Source of the DNA: Odoribacter splanchnicus DSM 20712
Lineage (GTDB): Bacteria > Bacteroidota > Bacteroidia > Bacteroidales > Marinifilaceae
Length of the DNA stretch: 64,000 bases
Direction of reading: 5' to 3'
NCBI RefSeq assembly: GCF_000190535.1
Contig: NC_015160.1
Span: 1,550,001 to 1,614,000 of the forward strand
In this document: one piece after another, positions 27,008 to 35,815 of the stretch
Numbering within the stretch: position 1 is the first letter of the stretch
Layout: every line of letters starts with the position of its first letter
The notes under the pieces: model-generated
The model's input: the letters and a program-made list of their open reading frames with translations, nothing else
What the model was told of the DNA's origin: nothing
Database searches by the model: none
Position numbers and translations under genes: made by a program

Positions 27008-27121
27008 CTACTTTCCTTCTTTCAGGGCCCTTGCAGGATCGCTACCGACAGCCCTGTCCATTTGCAGAGCCACCGCCAGACGATCTACAAATCCTGTCTC
27101 AACATGCCTGCCTGCTCTTTT
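27008..27121 (-). pseudogene. possible relic of a permease 3' end
   Basis: Between the HlyD and permease genes the minus strand stays open for about 38 codons and ends VGSDPARALKEGK then TAG. The ending resembles the NPxxAL(R/K)xE tail of FtsX-type permeases. No start or full domain is present. It may be the remains of a deleted gene in this operon; the resemblance is short and could be chance. Confidence 0.3.
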
Positions 27122-27122
27122 A

Positions 27123-28373
27123 TCATTTGAGAATCAATTCTTCGGCATCTCCAAAAGTATCGTAACCCGAGGTGATCACCCGATCCCCTGCTTTCAATCC
27201 TTCGATAATCTCATATTGACGCGGATTCTGCCGGCCTACCGTAATGGGTACTTTCACCGCTCTGTTACCGGATTCGTCCAATTTGTAGATCCATTGTCCT
27301 CCCGTATACTGGAAGAAATTGCCTTTCGGAATAACGACGGCATCTTCGGGCTGTCCCAGTTCGACCTGTACCCGGTAGCTTTTCCCGATGCGTACATTAT
27401 CGGGCATCTTTTCACAAAATACCAAATCGACATCAAAGGTACGATCCTTCACCTCAGGAACCACCCGGGTAATTTTCAGCGGATATTTTTCATCCTGATA
27501 ATTGACGGTGGCGGGTAGTCCGGTAGTAATCCGGTCGATGTAATATTCGCTTAGAGAAGTGTGGATTTTAAACTGGTCGAGCACTTTGATCTCGGCAATG
27601 CTTTCATTCGGGCCTACCTGTTGTCCCGGGGTCACTTTGACAAAGCTCAGTTGTCCCTTCACGGGAGCTCTGACCACCAATTTATCCAGACGTTCACAGG
27701 CCCGGGCAAATTTTTTCTTTTCGCGTTCGAGATCGCCTTGCATCAATTCTTTCCGGATCACCGTCACGGTAGAATCGTGCTGTAATCCCTCGAGTTGTAA
27801 AGCCGTACTTTTCTTTTTATATTCGTACTCATCCCGGGCAACTTCGAGCTGCGCCTTGCTTTTCACTCCCATCTTATATTCTTCCTGATCCAAAACATAG
27901 CTTTTTTCGAGGCGCTCCAATTCATAAGCGGCCTGTAATACCTGTTGTTTCAAATTCAGGCTTTTTTGTTCCATCTCGATCGCTTTCTCGCGGAATGCAG
28001 TAATTTGTTTATCCAAATCATCCCTTTGGTCGTCGATAGAACGGATCAGTTCCGGATTGGTCAGTATCAGGATAGTATCTCCTTTTTCCAGCATCACCCC
28101 TTCTTCGCCGATGATCTTATCGACACTTCCCCCTTCACGGGTATTTACTTTCAACGTCAGGATCGGTTGTACAATCCCTTCGGCATCCACATACTCCAGG
28201 AATTTATCTTGTCTCACCGTTTCGACCGACAGTTTATCGGCCTCTGTACGAAGCTTGCGTCCTCCCATCGAATTTACGACCACGTAAATCAAAAAGGCGA
28301 GAAAAACGACACCGGCAATCAGATAGTTCCGATAGCGGATGATAAAAGGTTTTTTTTCAAGAATCCGGTCCAT
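27123..28373 (-). CDS. HlyD-family periplasmic adaptor protein
   Basis: A 416-residue adaptor. One N-terminal membrane helix (residues ~15-33) is followed by a split barrel/lipoyl domain around a long coiled-coil hairpin (residues ~110-215, heptad-rich with many Lys/Glu/Leu). The second lipoyl half is VRAPVKGQLSFVKVTPGQQV, then come beta-barrel and membrane-proximal domains. The family bridges inner-membrane ABC permeases to TolC. The gene starts 5 bp after the TolC gene ends, so the operon order is tolC-hlyD-permease-permease. Confidence 0.9.
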   Translation of the reverse strand: MDRILEKKPFIIRYRNYLIAGVVFLAFLIYVVVNSMGGRKLRTEADKLSVETVRQDKFLEYVDAEGIVQPILTLKVNTREGGSVDKIIGEEGVMLEKGDTILILTNPELIRSIDDQRDDLDKQITAFREKAIEMEQKSLNLKQQVLQAAYELERLEKSYVLDQEEYKMGVKSKAQLEVARDEYEYKKKSTALQLEGLQHDSTVTVIRKELMQGDLEREKKKFARACERLDKLVVRAPVKGQLSFVKVTPGQQVGPNESIAEIKVLDQFKIHTSLSEYYIDRITTGLPATVNYQDEKYPLKITRVVPEVKDRTFDVDLVFCEKMPDNVRIGKSYRVQVELGQPEDAVVIPKGNFFQYTGGQWIYKLDESGNRAVKVPITVGRQNPRQYEIIEGLKAGDRVITSGYDTFGDAEELILK

Positions 28374-28378
28374 ACTAT

Positions 28379-29893
28379 TTAATTTTCAAGTTTTTTATAA
28401 TCTACACTGATCTCCGAATGGCGGGCAAAGTCATAGAGCGTCATACTCCGGAGCATATAATACAAATTCCAGTAATTACTCAAAGCATAAAGGAAATTAC
28501 GGCTGGCACTGTCTTTCTCGGTGACCGATGCATTCAAGTCGAGAATAGTGGATTTTCCCAGTAAGTACAGTTTACGGGCCACCTCATGACGGCGGCGGGC
28601 TGTCTGGTCGGTTTTCATAGCAATCTGTACCCGTTCGGCCTGCAAGTTGAATTGTAATACCAATTTACGGACATTCATTTCCAGGTTGTTCCGTTGTTGT
28701 TCCACCTGTATTTTCACCAATTCTTCCCTGGATTTCGCCACTTTCACCCGTCCGCGTCCACGGCCCCAGTCGAGGATCGGTAAGGAAATCCCGACACGAA
28801 CCTGTTGCTGATCGTTGGGATTTGTATAGGCCTGGTTAAAAGTGGTCCCCGTCTGTGACAATCCGCACTGCACATACAGATCGGCCTTCAATCCGGCATT
28901 CGCCCTGGCCTGTGCCACACCACTCTTACTTTCTAATAATTGCCGTTCGAGATCATCTATATCGGGACTATTACGGTTGAATAATTCGTAGGCTTGCTCC
29001 GGATTCACCCGGATCCGGGGAACTTCGACATTTACCCGGACTTTCAGAATAACATTTTTATCCAGACCCAAATACACACACAAAGCCTGACGGCAGTTGT
29101 CCATTTCAATGGAAGCATCCATCACGTTGGTCGATTCGTTCAACCGATTGATTTCCAACTGTAAAAGTTCGTTTTCTGTGATCCGTCCGATCTCATACCT
29201 GCCTTTACCGAATTTATACAGAGTATCCGCATTATTGTAATTGAACCGGGCCATATCGTAATTACTCTGAGCCTGTGCCAAAGCGAAAAATTTATTCACC
29301 GTTTCAGCAGATACCAGCTCGAGCGATTCCACATAGGCCTTTTTCGCCTCCCGATAACGTACCGGTTCGATCCGGCGGTCCCATCTCAGGCTATTGTATC
29401 CGAACAAGGATTGGCTATAACCGATAATAATCGGGGAAGAACGGAAGGATACCGAATTGGAATCGAATAATTTCATCCGTTGTAACGAACTCTGTACAAA
29501 AAAACTACCTCCGGTCAGGGAGACATTTTGGGAAATCGACAATTCACCGTCTACCGTCAACATATTCTGACTGACGTATTTCTCCGAACCATCCCCCAAG
29601 GTGACTTTACTAATCGTTCGTGTCAGATCGGGATTAGACGAAAGCGTCAATGAAGGCAGATAATTCGCCCGAAAAGAACGATAACTCCAATAAGCCGAAC
29701 GGAAAGTGTGACGGGCAGATACTGCCGAGGGTGAATTTGTACGGGCCATGTCGACAGCCTCCTGCAAAGTCAATTCGATCACCTGACCGCTATCCCGGGC
29801 TACTTTAACCGCAAGATCGCCCCTATTCTGGGCCGAAAGCCCGGTAGCTACCAGTAATGACCATCCTGTGATATAGCATAATTTCAGGTTCAT
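28379..29893 (-). CDS. TolC-family outer membrane efflux protein
   Basis: A 504-residue TolC-like protein from ATG at 29893. Upstream in-frame codons overlap the sigma-54 promoter, so an earlier start is excluded. It has a signal peptide ending GLSAQ near residue 22, then two repeats of the OEP helical/strand unit with typical segments (EAVDMARTNSPSA; NRNSPDIDDLERQL; SLPILDWGRGRGRV). It forms the outer membrane channel for the HlyD/permease system. It is the first gene of the operon and the target of the divergent NtrC-type regulator. Confidence 0.9.
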   Translation of the reverse strand: MNLKLCYITGWSLLVATGLSAQNRGDLAVKVARDSGQVIELTLQEAVDMARTNSPSAVSARHTFRSAYWSYRSFRANYLPSLTLSSNPDLTRTISKVTLGDGSEKYVSQNMLTVDGELSISQNVSLTGGSFFVQSSLQRMKLFDSNSVSFRSSPIIIGYSQSLFGYNSLRWDRRIEPVRYREAKKAYVESLELVSAETVNKFFALAQAQSNYDMARFNYNNADTLYKFGKGRYEIGRITENELLQLEINRLNESTNVMDASIEMDNCRQALCVYLGLDKNVILKVRVNVEVPRIRVNPEQAYELFNRNSPDIDDLERQLLESKSGVAQARANAGLKADLYVQCGLSQTGTTFNQAYTNPNDQQQVRVGISLPILDWGRGRGRVKVAKSREELVKIQVEQQRNNLEMNVRKLVLQFNLQAERVQIAMKTDQTARRRHEVARKLYLLGKSTILDLNASVTEKDSASRNFLYALSNYWNLYYMLRSMTLYDFARHSEISVDYKKLEN

Positions 29894-29918
29894 AGGTTTC
29901 TTTTTACAAATCAGGGAG

Positions 29919-29933
29919 GCAAACAACGTGCCA
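29919..29933 (-). promoter_or_regulatory. sigma-54 promoter of the efflux operon
   Basis: On the minus strand the sequence reads TGGCAC-GTTGT-TTGC, a perfect -24/-12 element for RpoN (TGGCAC, 5-bp spacer, TTGC). Transcription would begin about 12 bp after the -12 element, giving a short leader before the ATG at 29893. The neighbouring regulator has an AAA+ sigma-54 activator domain. Confidence 0.9.
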
Positions 29934-29987
29934 CAATCAAAATAATATAATAATCAATAACTTACAAAACAAAAGCGATAAAATAGA

Positions 29988-30024
29988 TGTGCATATCCGC
30001 ACAAAAAATGTTCGAATCCGCACA
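29988..30024. promoter_or_regulatory. two upstream activator sites in tandem
   Basis: TGTGCATATCCGCACA (29988-30003) and TGTTCGAATCCGCACA (30009-30024) are 16-bp partly palindromic sites (TGTGC-N6-GCACA) whose starts are 21 bp apart, two helical turns. They lie roughly 80-120 bp upstream of the sigma-54 start point, the normal place for enhancer sites of an NtrC-type activator. Confidence 0.7.
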
Positions 30025-30046
30025 TACAAGCTGTAAATATTATTCC

Positions 30047-30054
30047 TACATTTG
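30047..30054 (+). promoter_or_regulatory. -7 box for the NtrC-type regulator gene
   Basis: TACATTTG fits TAnnTTTG, 39 bp before the ATG at 30093. The right-hand activator site ends at 30024, next to where a -33 box would lie, so the regulator may also affect its own gene. Confidence 0.55.
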
Positions 30055-30092
30055 TTTGAAATGAATAACAACACCTGTTCAATCCTAAAACC

Positions 30093-31451
30093 ATGGATGG
30101 AAAAATTCTGATTGTAGACGATAATGAAGATGTGCTTTTTGCTTTGAATCTATTATTAGAGCCTTATGTGGAAAAAATAAAGGTCACCACTTCTCCTGCG
30201 CGTATAGAATATTTTATGGACAATTTCAACCCGGACATTATCTTACTGGACATGAATTTCAGCCGGGATGCCAGCAGTGGACAAGAAGGCTTTCTATGGC
30301 TGGAAAAAATTTTACAAAAAGACCCGCAAGCCGTCGTGTTGTTTATCACCGCATACGCCGACACCGAGAAAGCCGTGAAAGCTATTCGTGCCGGCGCGAT
30401 CGATTTTATTCCTAAACCCTGGGAAACCGAAAAACTGCTGGCCACCATTTCCTCGGCTATCCGTCTCCGCCAAACCCGGACCGAAGTAGTGGCTTTGAAA
30501 GAGCAGCTGACAGCCCTTTCCGCTCCGGACGAAGGAGTAGAAATCATCGGTGAATCGCCGGCCATACTGGAAGTAATTCACACCATCAAAAAGATCTCGG
30601 GTACCGACGCCAACATTCTTCTATTGGGTGAAAACGGTACGGGGAAAGACCTGATAGCCAGAGCCATTTACCAAAACTCTCCCCGCAACGGAGCTCCTTT
30701 TGTCCCGATCGACCTGGGGGCAATCCCGGAAACCTTATTCGAAAGCGAGCTTTTCGGTTACGAAAAAGGAGCTTTCACCGATGCCCGGAAAGACAAAGCA
30801 GGACGTATGGAAACCGCCTCGGGGGGAACCCTGTTTCTGGACGAAATCGGAAATCTCTCGCTTCCCATGCAAGCCCGGCTATTGACAGCGATCGAGAAAC
30901 GTCAAATCACCCGTTTAGGTTCTACTCAGCCTAAAAACATCGATATCCGTTTGATCTGTGCCACCAATGCCGATATCCACAATATGGTCACTACAGGAAA
31001 ATTCCGCCAGGACCTTCTTTACCGCATCAATACCATCGAAATCCCGATTCCTCCCCTCCGGGAACGGGGAAAGGATATTTTACTCCTGGCCCGGCATTTT
31101 CTCAACCGCTATTGCTATAAATACAAAAAAGAAATCACAGGCTTTACACGAGACACCCAACAAAAATTGCTCCAATACAATTGGCCGGGCAATGTAAGGG
31201 AATTACAGCATGCTGTCGAACGGGCCGTTATCCTGGCCCCGGGCAAGCTGTTAGAACCGGACAATTTTATGTTACGTCCCCCATATAGTAGTACTACCGG
31301 TGACCTGGAAACCTTAAACCTGATGGAATTGGAACAAAAAGCGATAGAGAAAGCGATGAAAAAATGTGAAGGTAATATCAGCCGGGCTGCCGAAATGCTG
31401 GGCATCACCCGTTTTGCCCTTTACCGTAAACTGGAAAAATACGAAATCTGA
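30093..31451 (+). CDS. NtrC-type sigma-54-dependent response regulator
   Basis: A 452-residue three-domain activator. The receiver has Asp53 in LLDMNFS. The AAA+ domain (about residues 150-390) has Walker A GENGTGKD near 178, the sigma-54 contact loop GAFTDA near 226 and Walker B GGTLFLDEIG. A Fis-type HTH lies at the end (GNISRAAEMLGITRFALYRKL). The loop is GAFTDA rather than GAFTGA, a common variant. It probably binds the paired sites at 29988-30024 and opens the sigma-54 promoter of the divergent efflux operon. Its stop codon overlaps the kinase start by 1 bp. Confidence 0.95.
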   Translation: MDGKILIVDDNEDVLFALNLLLEPYVEKIKVTTSPARIEYFMDNFNPDIILLDMNFSRDASSGQEGFLWLEKILQKDPQAVVLFITAYADTEKAVKAIRAGAIDFIPKPWETEKLLATISSAIRLRQTRTEVVALKEQLTALSAPDEGVEIIGESPAILEVIHTIKKISGTDANILLLGENGTGKDLIARAIYQNSPRNGAPFVPIDLGAIPETLFESELFGYEKGAFTDARKDKAGRMETASGGTLFLDEIGNLSLPMQARLLTAIEKRQITRLGSTQPKNIDIRLICATNADIHNMVTTGKFRQDLLYRINTIEIPIPPLRERGKDILLLARHFLNRYCYKYKKEITGFTRDTQQKLLQYNWPGNVRELQHAVERAVILAPGKLLEPDNFMLRPPYSSTTGDLETLNLMELEQKAIEKAMKKCEGNISRAAEMLGITRFALYRKLEKYEI

Positions 31452-32773
31452 TGAAATCTTTCCAAAACTCCCGTCTGATCTTACTCTTACAAAGCGGATC
31501 GTTGGTCTTCCTTTCTGTTTTGTTGGGAATCCTATTGATGAAATCGCTTTGGTTTTGTTCGCTCTTTACTTTTTTCGTCATTCTCCTGTTTATCCTCCAT
31601 ATCGACAAGCAGCAACAAAAGTTGACCGAAATGGTCATGCGGCTCATTACGGCTATCCGTTTTTCAGATTTTTCGTTATCTTTCCGTCCGGGGAGTAAAA
31701 AACAGGCAGACCCTCGGTTAACGCAGGCGATGGAACAAGCTTTAAAGCAATTCCGGGAAAAAATGTACACCCTCGAAGAACAACACCTATATTATAATAC
31801 CTTGTTGAGTACCATCGATTCGGGCATATTGGTCCTCAACCGGAACGGAACCATCGAATGGTATAATAAAACCGTGCTTCGGGAATTCGGCCTGACCAGC
31901 CTTCGCCAACTTTCAGAACTGGCAGCGATTACCCCTGACTTACCCGACCTATTGCTGCGGCTTATCCCCGGAGAAACTCATATTCTGCGTCTGGAACAAT
32001 CCGGGCGTGTCCGTGAAATCGCTCTGAATCCGGTCATTTTCAGAATACAGGGCAAAGAATTATTATTGATCAGCCTGAAAAACATTCATTCGGTACTGGA
32101 AAACAATGAAATCGAAGCCTGGCAAAAACTGATCCGGGTGCTGACCCATGAAATCATGAACTCCCTGGCCCCCATCATTTCTCTATCCGAAACCCTGACG
32201 GAACGGGTTGCCCGGACAACGACCGAAGATGCGACCTCACCGGTCATGCTCCAGGCTTTAGAAGCGATCCACCGGCGTAGTAAAGGATTACTCGAATTTG
32301 TACAAAATTACCGGAAACTTACCCGTATCCCGGCTCCCGAATTAGTCCCGCTCTCGCTGGAAGAATTATTCACCGGTCTTCGGAAACTCCATGCGACCTC
32401 TGTTATTCCCTGTGAATTTATTTGTCACGATCCCCGTCTGCAAATCCAAGCCGACCGTACCCAGATCGAACAGGTACTCCTCAATCTCATCCGAAATGCC
32501 GAAGAAGCCTGCCGGGATATACCGGCTCCCCTGATCCGCATCACCACCCAATCCGACACCACTCAGATCACCATCCACGTCGAGGACAACGGACCGGGCA
32601 TCGTCCCTGAAGCTTTGGATAAAATCTTCGTTCCTTTTTTCACAACCAAATCCGGAGGCTCGGGTATCGGTCTCAGCCTGTGTAAACAAATCATGACCCT
32701 CCATAAAGGCAATATCACCGTCAAATCACAAACCGGTGCAGGAAGTGTTTTCACCCTTTCTTTCCGAAGATAA
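31451..32773 (+). CDS. membrane histidine kinase, partner of the NtrC-type regulator
   Basis: A 440-residue kinase. Two adjacent membrane helices lie near residues 12-52 with almost no periplasmic loop. A PAS-like domain covers about 115-215 (LDSGILVLNRNGTIEWYN-type strand pattern). The H-box HEIMNSLAPI is near 233. The ATPase domain has NLIRNAEEAC, DNGPGIVPEALDKIF and FFTTKSGGSGIGLSL. The layout (NtrB/NtrY-like, sensing in the membrane or cytoplasm) suggests that it senses an internal or membrane signal. It is translationally coupled to the regulator. Confidence 0.93.
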   Translation: MKSFQNSRLILLLQSGSLVFLSVLLGILLMKSLWFCSLFTFFVILLFILHIDKQQQKLTEMVMRLITAIRFSDFSLSFRPGSKKQADPRLTQAMEQALKQFREKMYTLEEQHLYYNTLLSTIDSGILVLNRNGTIEWYNKTVLREFGLTSLRQLSELAAITPDLPDLLLRLIPGETHILRLEQSGRVREIALNPVIFRIQGKELLLISLKNIHSVLENNEIEAWQKLIRVLTHEIMNSLAPIISLSETLTERVARTTTEDATSPVMLQALEAIHRRSKGLLEFVQNYRKLTRIPAPELVPLSLEELFTGLRKLHATSVIPCEFICHDPRLQIQADRTQIEQVLLNLIRNAEEACRDIPAPLIRITTQSDTTQITIHVEDNGPGIVPEALDKIFVPFFTTKSGGSGIGLSLCKQIMTLHKGNITVKSQTGAGSVFTLSFRR

Positions 32774-32799
32774 ACAAATCACGGGAGGGGATCGGAATA

Positions 32800-34182
32800 T
32801 CAATAGCTCAGCAGACTTTGCAAGAATTTTCCGACCGCTTTTTGTAATTGTGAAGCAGTACAGGTATAATGGTTGATGAGAACGGTAAAGGCCATTCGTT
32901 CATTCCCCGTAGTAGTCAGGTAACCTGCCAGACAACGTACCCCGGACATCGACCCGGTTTTAGCCTGCATCCGTCCTTTCAATGCTGTCGCTCCGATACA
33001 ATAACCACTTAAACCACCGTCTTTTCCTGCCACCGGCAATGAACGGCCCAATGTCTCCCCTACCACTTTGTCTGCATAAACCAACAGGTCGGTAAAAACA
33101 GAAGCCGGCACAGCATCCATCGGCGACAACCCACAGGCATCTTTTAAGATCATTCCTTCCGCCGGTATCCCAGCCTCTTTGAGTAACATTCCGACCTTTT
33201 CCGGCCAATCCGCCGGAGCTACCAGGCACCCTAAGGCTTCGGCAAACAAATTGACACTGGCTTTGTTGGTATGGAATACGATTTCCCCCAATTCAGGAGA
33301 AGTCAGGGTCAACCATTCCGTACGGGGTTGTTCTTCGATTTTTTTCTTCGCAACGGTAATTCCTCTGGCTTTCAGTATATCGGTCAATTCGGCTACAAAT
33401 ACTTCAGCCGGACGATGTATCGCACCTTTCACTTTAAAGAGCGTCCGGTTTTGTGGAAGAGTCCCCCGAATACATAAAACTTCACTATAGGGTCCTCCGA
33501 ACACCCAGGCATCATCCCGGTTTCCGACAGCAGCCGTTACCTCATTCACTATTTTCACTCCCGGCAAAGCAGGGACAATCTCTTTTAACTTAGCCGGAGT
33601 GCCTGCGACTCCTGTCTGAAAATGATAAAAACAGGTATTATCCCGGTAATTGAAGGGCAGATACAAAGCTGCATAGTAATTCGAAACATCTTCCCAAGTC
33701 CACGATCCCGGAATATTCACTCCCGGTAATGCTCCCTCGACCCGGATACTTCCGTCTATTCGTTGTATTCCTGCTTTTTCCAACGCAGTGACGATCGGAC
33801 TCAAAAGAGAATGATTGGGGAAATAACGGGACTCGAGCGTCGGATCACCCGCTGCCACAAGAATCAAATCTCCGGTTAAAGTACCATCTTGTATCTTTCC
33901 GGTATATCCGACCCGGGTTTTAAAACGAAAATCTTTCCCTCTTTCCTGTAAAGCAAATACAGTAGGCAGTAATTTCGTCACGGAGGCCGGAGTCAAAGCC
34001 ATTCCTGCCTGATGAGTCAATACCGTCGTTCCATCTCCGACTTTTTTCACCGATATACCGATAGCAGCGTGATTCAATCCCGGCGTTTCCAGTAATTGCT
34101 TTAAAGCCACCTCCGGCTGTCCTTGCACGCCCCACCCCCAAAGACAAAAACAAAATACAACTCCCCAATATCTCATCATCAA
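32800..34182 (-). CDS. dacB: D-alanyl-D-alanine carboxypeptidase/endopeptidase (PBP4 type)
   Basis: A 460-residue class C low-molecular-weight penicillin-binding protein. A signal peptide ends GVQGQ near residue 22. The active-site motifs are SxxK (Ser67-Lys70 in ASVTKLL), SxN (ASVNLFAE, near residue 309) and KTG (AKTGSMSGV, near residue 405). The long insert between SxxK and SxN is typical of PBP4. It trims or cleaves peptidoglycan cross-links in the periplasm. The start codon overlaps the stop of xseB, so the two are co-translated. It converges with the kinase gene across only 26 bp. Confidence 0.93.
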   Translation of the reverse strand: MMMRYWGVVFCFCLWGWGVQGQPEVALKQLLETPGLNHAAIGISVKKVGDGTTVLTHQAGMALTPASVTKLLPTVFALQERGKDFRFKTRVGYTGKIQDGTLTGDLILVAAGDPTLESRYFPNHSLLSPIVTALEKAGIQRIDGSIRVEGALPGVNIPGSWTWEDVSNYYAALYLPFNYRDNTCFYHFQTGVAGTPAKLKEIVPALPGVKIVNEVTAAVGNRDDAWVFGGPYSEVLCIRGTLPQNRTLFKVKGAIHRPAEVFVAELTDILKARGITVAKKKIEEQPRTEWLTLTSPELGEIVFHTNKASVNLFAEALGCLVAPADWPEKVGMLLKEAGIPAEGMILKDACGLSPMDAVPASVFTDLLVYADKVVGETLGRSLPVAGKDGGLSGYCIGATALKGRMQAKTGSMSGVRCLAGYLTTTGNERMAFTVLINHYTCTASQLQKAVGKFLQSLLSY

Positions 34183-34379
34183 TCTTCTATCGTCTTCAAA
34201 ATCTTCTCTACCTCTTCCTCGGTCTCGTGCAGTTTGGATTTACAAAAAGCAATCAATTCCGATACCCGCTTTACCTTGCCGCTCAATTCATCGACATCCA
34301 GTTGATTATTTTCCAGTTTAGTCACGATATCCTCGATTTCGGCCATAGCCTCTTTATAGGTTAATTTATTTTCTTCCAT
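34179..34379 (-). CDS. xseB: exodeoxyribonuclease VII small subunit
   Basis: A 66-residue helical protein with the XseB pattern: LTYKEAMAEIEDIVTKLENNQLDVDELSGKVKR and FCKSKLHETEEEVEKIL. It wraps the coiled-coil stalk of XseA to form ExoVII, which degrades single-stranded DNA. It lies directly downstream of xseA, separated by a 53-bp octamer repeat, and its stop overlaps dacB. Confidence 0.93.
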   Translation of the reverse strand: MEENKLTYKEAMAEIEDIVTKLENNQLDVDELSGKVKRVSELIAFCKSKLHETEEEVEKILKTIED

Positions 34380-34397
34380 AGGGTTATAAAAGTTTTT

Positions 34398-34452
34398 GAG
34401 TTGCTGAGTTACTGAGTTACTGAGTTGCTGAGTTACTGAGTTGCTGAGTTGT
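34398..34452. repeat. octamer repeat array at the end of xseA
   Basis: About seven units of GAGTTGCT/GAGTTACT in tandem on the plus strand. The stop codon of xseA (34433-34435) lies inside the array, and the last codons of XseA (NNSATQ) are encoded by the repeat. The same unit makes up 6015-6190. Confidence 0.8.
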
Positions 34453-35815
34453 TAAGGATTTGACATTGGATTTTACCATGAGCTAATTCGGTTTCCACGA
34501 TCTCTCCGGCTTGTAAAACCGCAGCTTTTCTGACTGCTTTTCCATTCAAACGGGTGATCGAATAACCTCTTTCCAGCACATTTTTAGGATCTACGTATTT
34601 GATCGTCGTTGCAGCCAATTCCAGACGACGGTGTTGATCTGCAAATATCCGACCGGTTTGTTGTTGTAAGGCCTTTCCGAAATTTTCCAGGCGATTTCGC
34701 TGACGATCGGCCAAGACATCTATCCGGCCGGTTATTTTCATTTTCAAACGATCGAAATATACCTGCCGGTTCCGGATATAATTTTCAGAAGCATGGTCCA
34801 AACGTTGGGACAGCAATTTCAGGTTTGTTCGATTCCCTGTCAACACCACTTGCACCGAACGTTTAAAATCGGATATCCTTACCACCTGTCTGTTTTGTTC
34901 GTTGTGGAGCAATTCCTGCACTCCTACGATAAAATCATTTTTCCAGGTCTCCAACTGCCCATCCTGCTCCCGGAAAGTCCCGATCAAAAAAGCGGCAGCA
35001 GCCGTAGGAGTCTTCACCCGCATATGTGCAACACGGTCGACGATTGTTTCGTCTCTCTCGTGACCGATTCCGGCAATCACAGGCAAGGGAAACTGCGCAA
35101 TATTAGCAGCCATCTCATAAGAATCGAAACAACCCAGATCGGTCTGCGAACCACCTCCCCGGATAATGACCACCACATCGAATACCGATTCATATTCATA
35201 AATCCGTTCCAAAGCGGCAATCACCGAATCGGTCGTTTTATCCCCCTGCATAATCGCCGGAAAGAGTTTGACCTGAAAACGATACCCGTACGGATTGGTC
35301 TGCAGCTGATTCATAAAATCTCCCAATCCTGCAGCCGTAGGTGAAGAAATGACTGCGATCGTTTTAGGCAATACCGGGAATTCCAGTTCCCGGTTCATAT
35401 CGATTACCCCATCGGCCTCGAGCTGAGCCAGGATTTCTCTCTTTTTCCGTTCCAGATCCCCGATGGTATAAGTCGGGTCGATATCCCGGATATTCAACGA
35501 ATAACCGTATAATTCATGAAAAACGACCTCGACATTCAACAGGACTTTCATCCCTTTCTCCAACTGCCGTCCGGTTGTCGTCTCGAAATAAGGACGCAAC
35601 GTACGAAAGGTAAACGCCCAGATCGTCCCCCGGGCAGTGGCTACAATACTGTCTTCCTGTTCCCTCTTGTCCGCCAATTGCAAATAACAATGACCGGAAC
35701 GATTCAGCTGTACCTCTGTAATCTCGGCCGTAATCCAAACCGAATCGGCAAAGCTAGCCTTCAAAGTCTGCTTGATCCGGTTGTTCAATTCATATAGACT
35801 GATCGCCTCCATCAT
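34433..35815 (-). CDS. xseA: exodeoxyribonuclease VII large subunit
   Basis: A 460-residue protein. An N-terminal OB fold (residues ~1-100, VWITAEITEVQLNRSGHCYLQLAD) is followed by the catalytic domain with the nuclease signature VISSPTAAGLGDF, IIRGGGSQTDLGCFDSY and AGIGHERDETIVD. A long coiled-coil region follows, then a C-terminal RGYSITRLNGKAVR segment. Together with XseB it forms ExoVII in DNA repair. The first codons overlap the MORN gene by 4 bp (ATGA). The last six residues come from a short tandem repeat and differ from the normal ending. Confidence 0.95.
   Translation of the reverse strand: MMEAISLYELNNRIKQTLKASFADSVWITAEITEVQLNRSGHCYLQLADKREQEDSIVATARGTIWAFTFRTLRPYFETTTGRQLEKGMKVLLNVEVVFHELYGYSLNIRDIDPTYTIGDLERKKREILAQLEADGVIDMNRELEFPVLPKTIAVISSPTAAGLGDFMNQLQTNPYGYRFQVKLFPAIMQGDKTTDSVIAALERIYEYESVFDVVVIIRGGGSQTDLGCFDSYEMAANIAQFPLPVIAGIGHERDETIVDRVAHMRVKTPTAAAAFLIGTFREQDGQLETWKNDFIVGVQELLHNEQNRQVVRISDFKRSVQVVLTGNRTNLKLLSQRLDHASENYIRNRQVYFDRLKMKITGRIDVLADRQRNRLENFGKALQQQTGRIFADQHRRLELAATTIKYVDPKNVLERGYSITRLNGKAVRKAAVLQAGEIVETELAHGKIQCQILNNSATQ

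Noticed and set aside
29894..29926. N-terminal extension of the TolC-family protein from a TTG codon
   Set aside because: It would overlap the sigma-54 promoter and spoil the signal peptide; ATG at 29893 is the better start.
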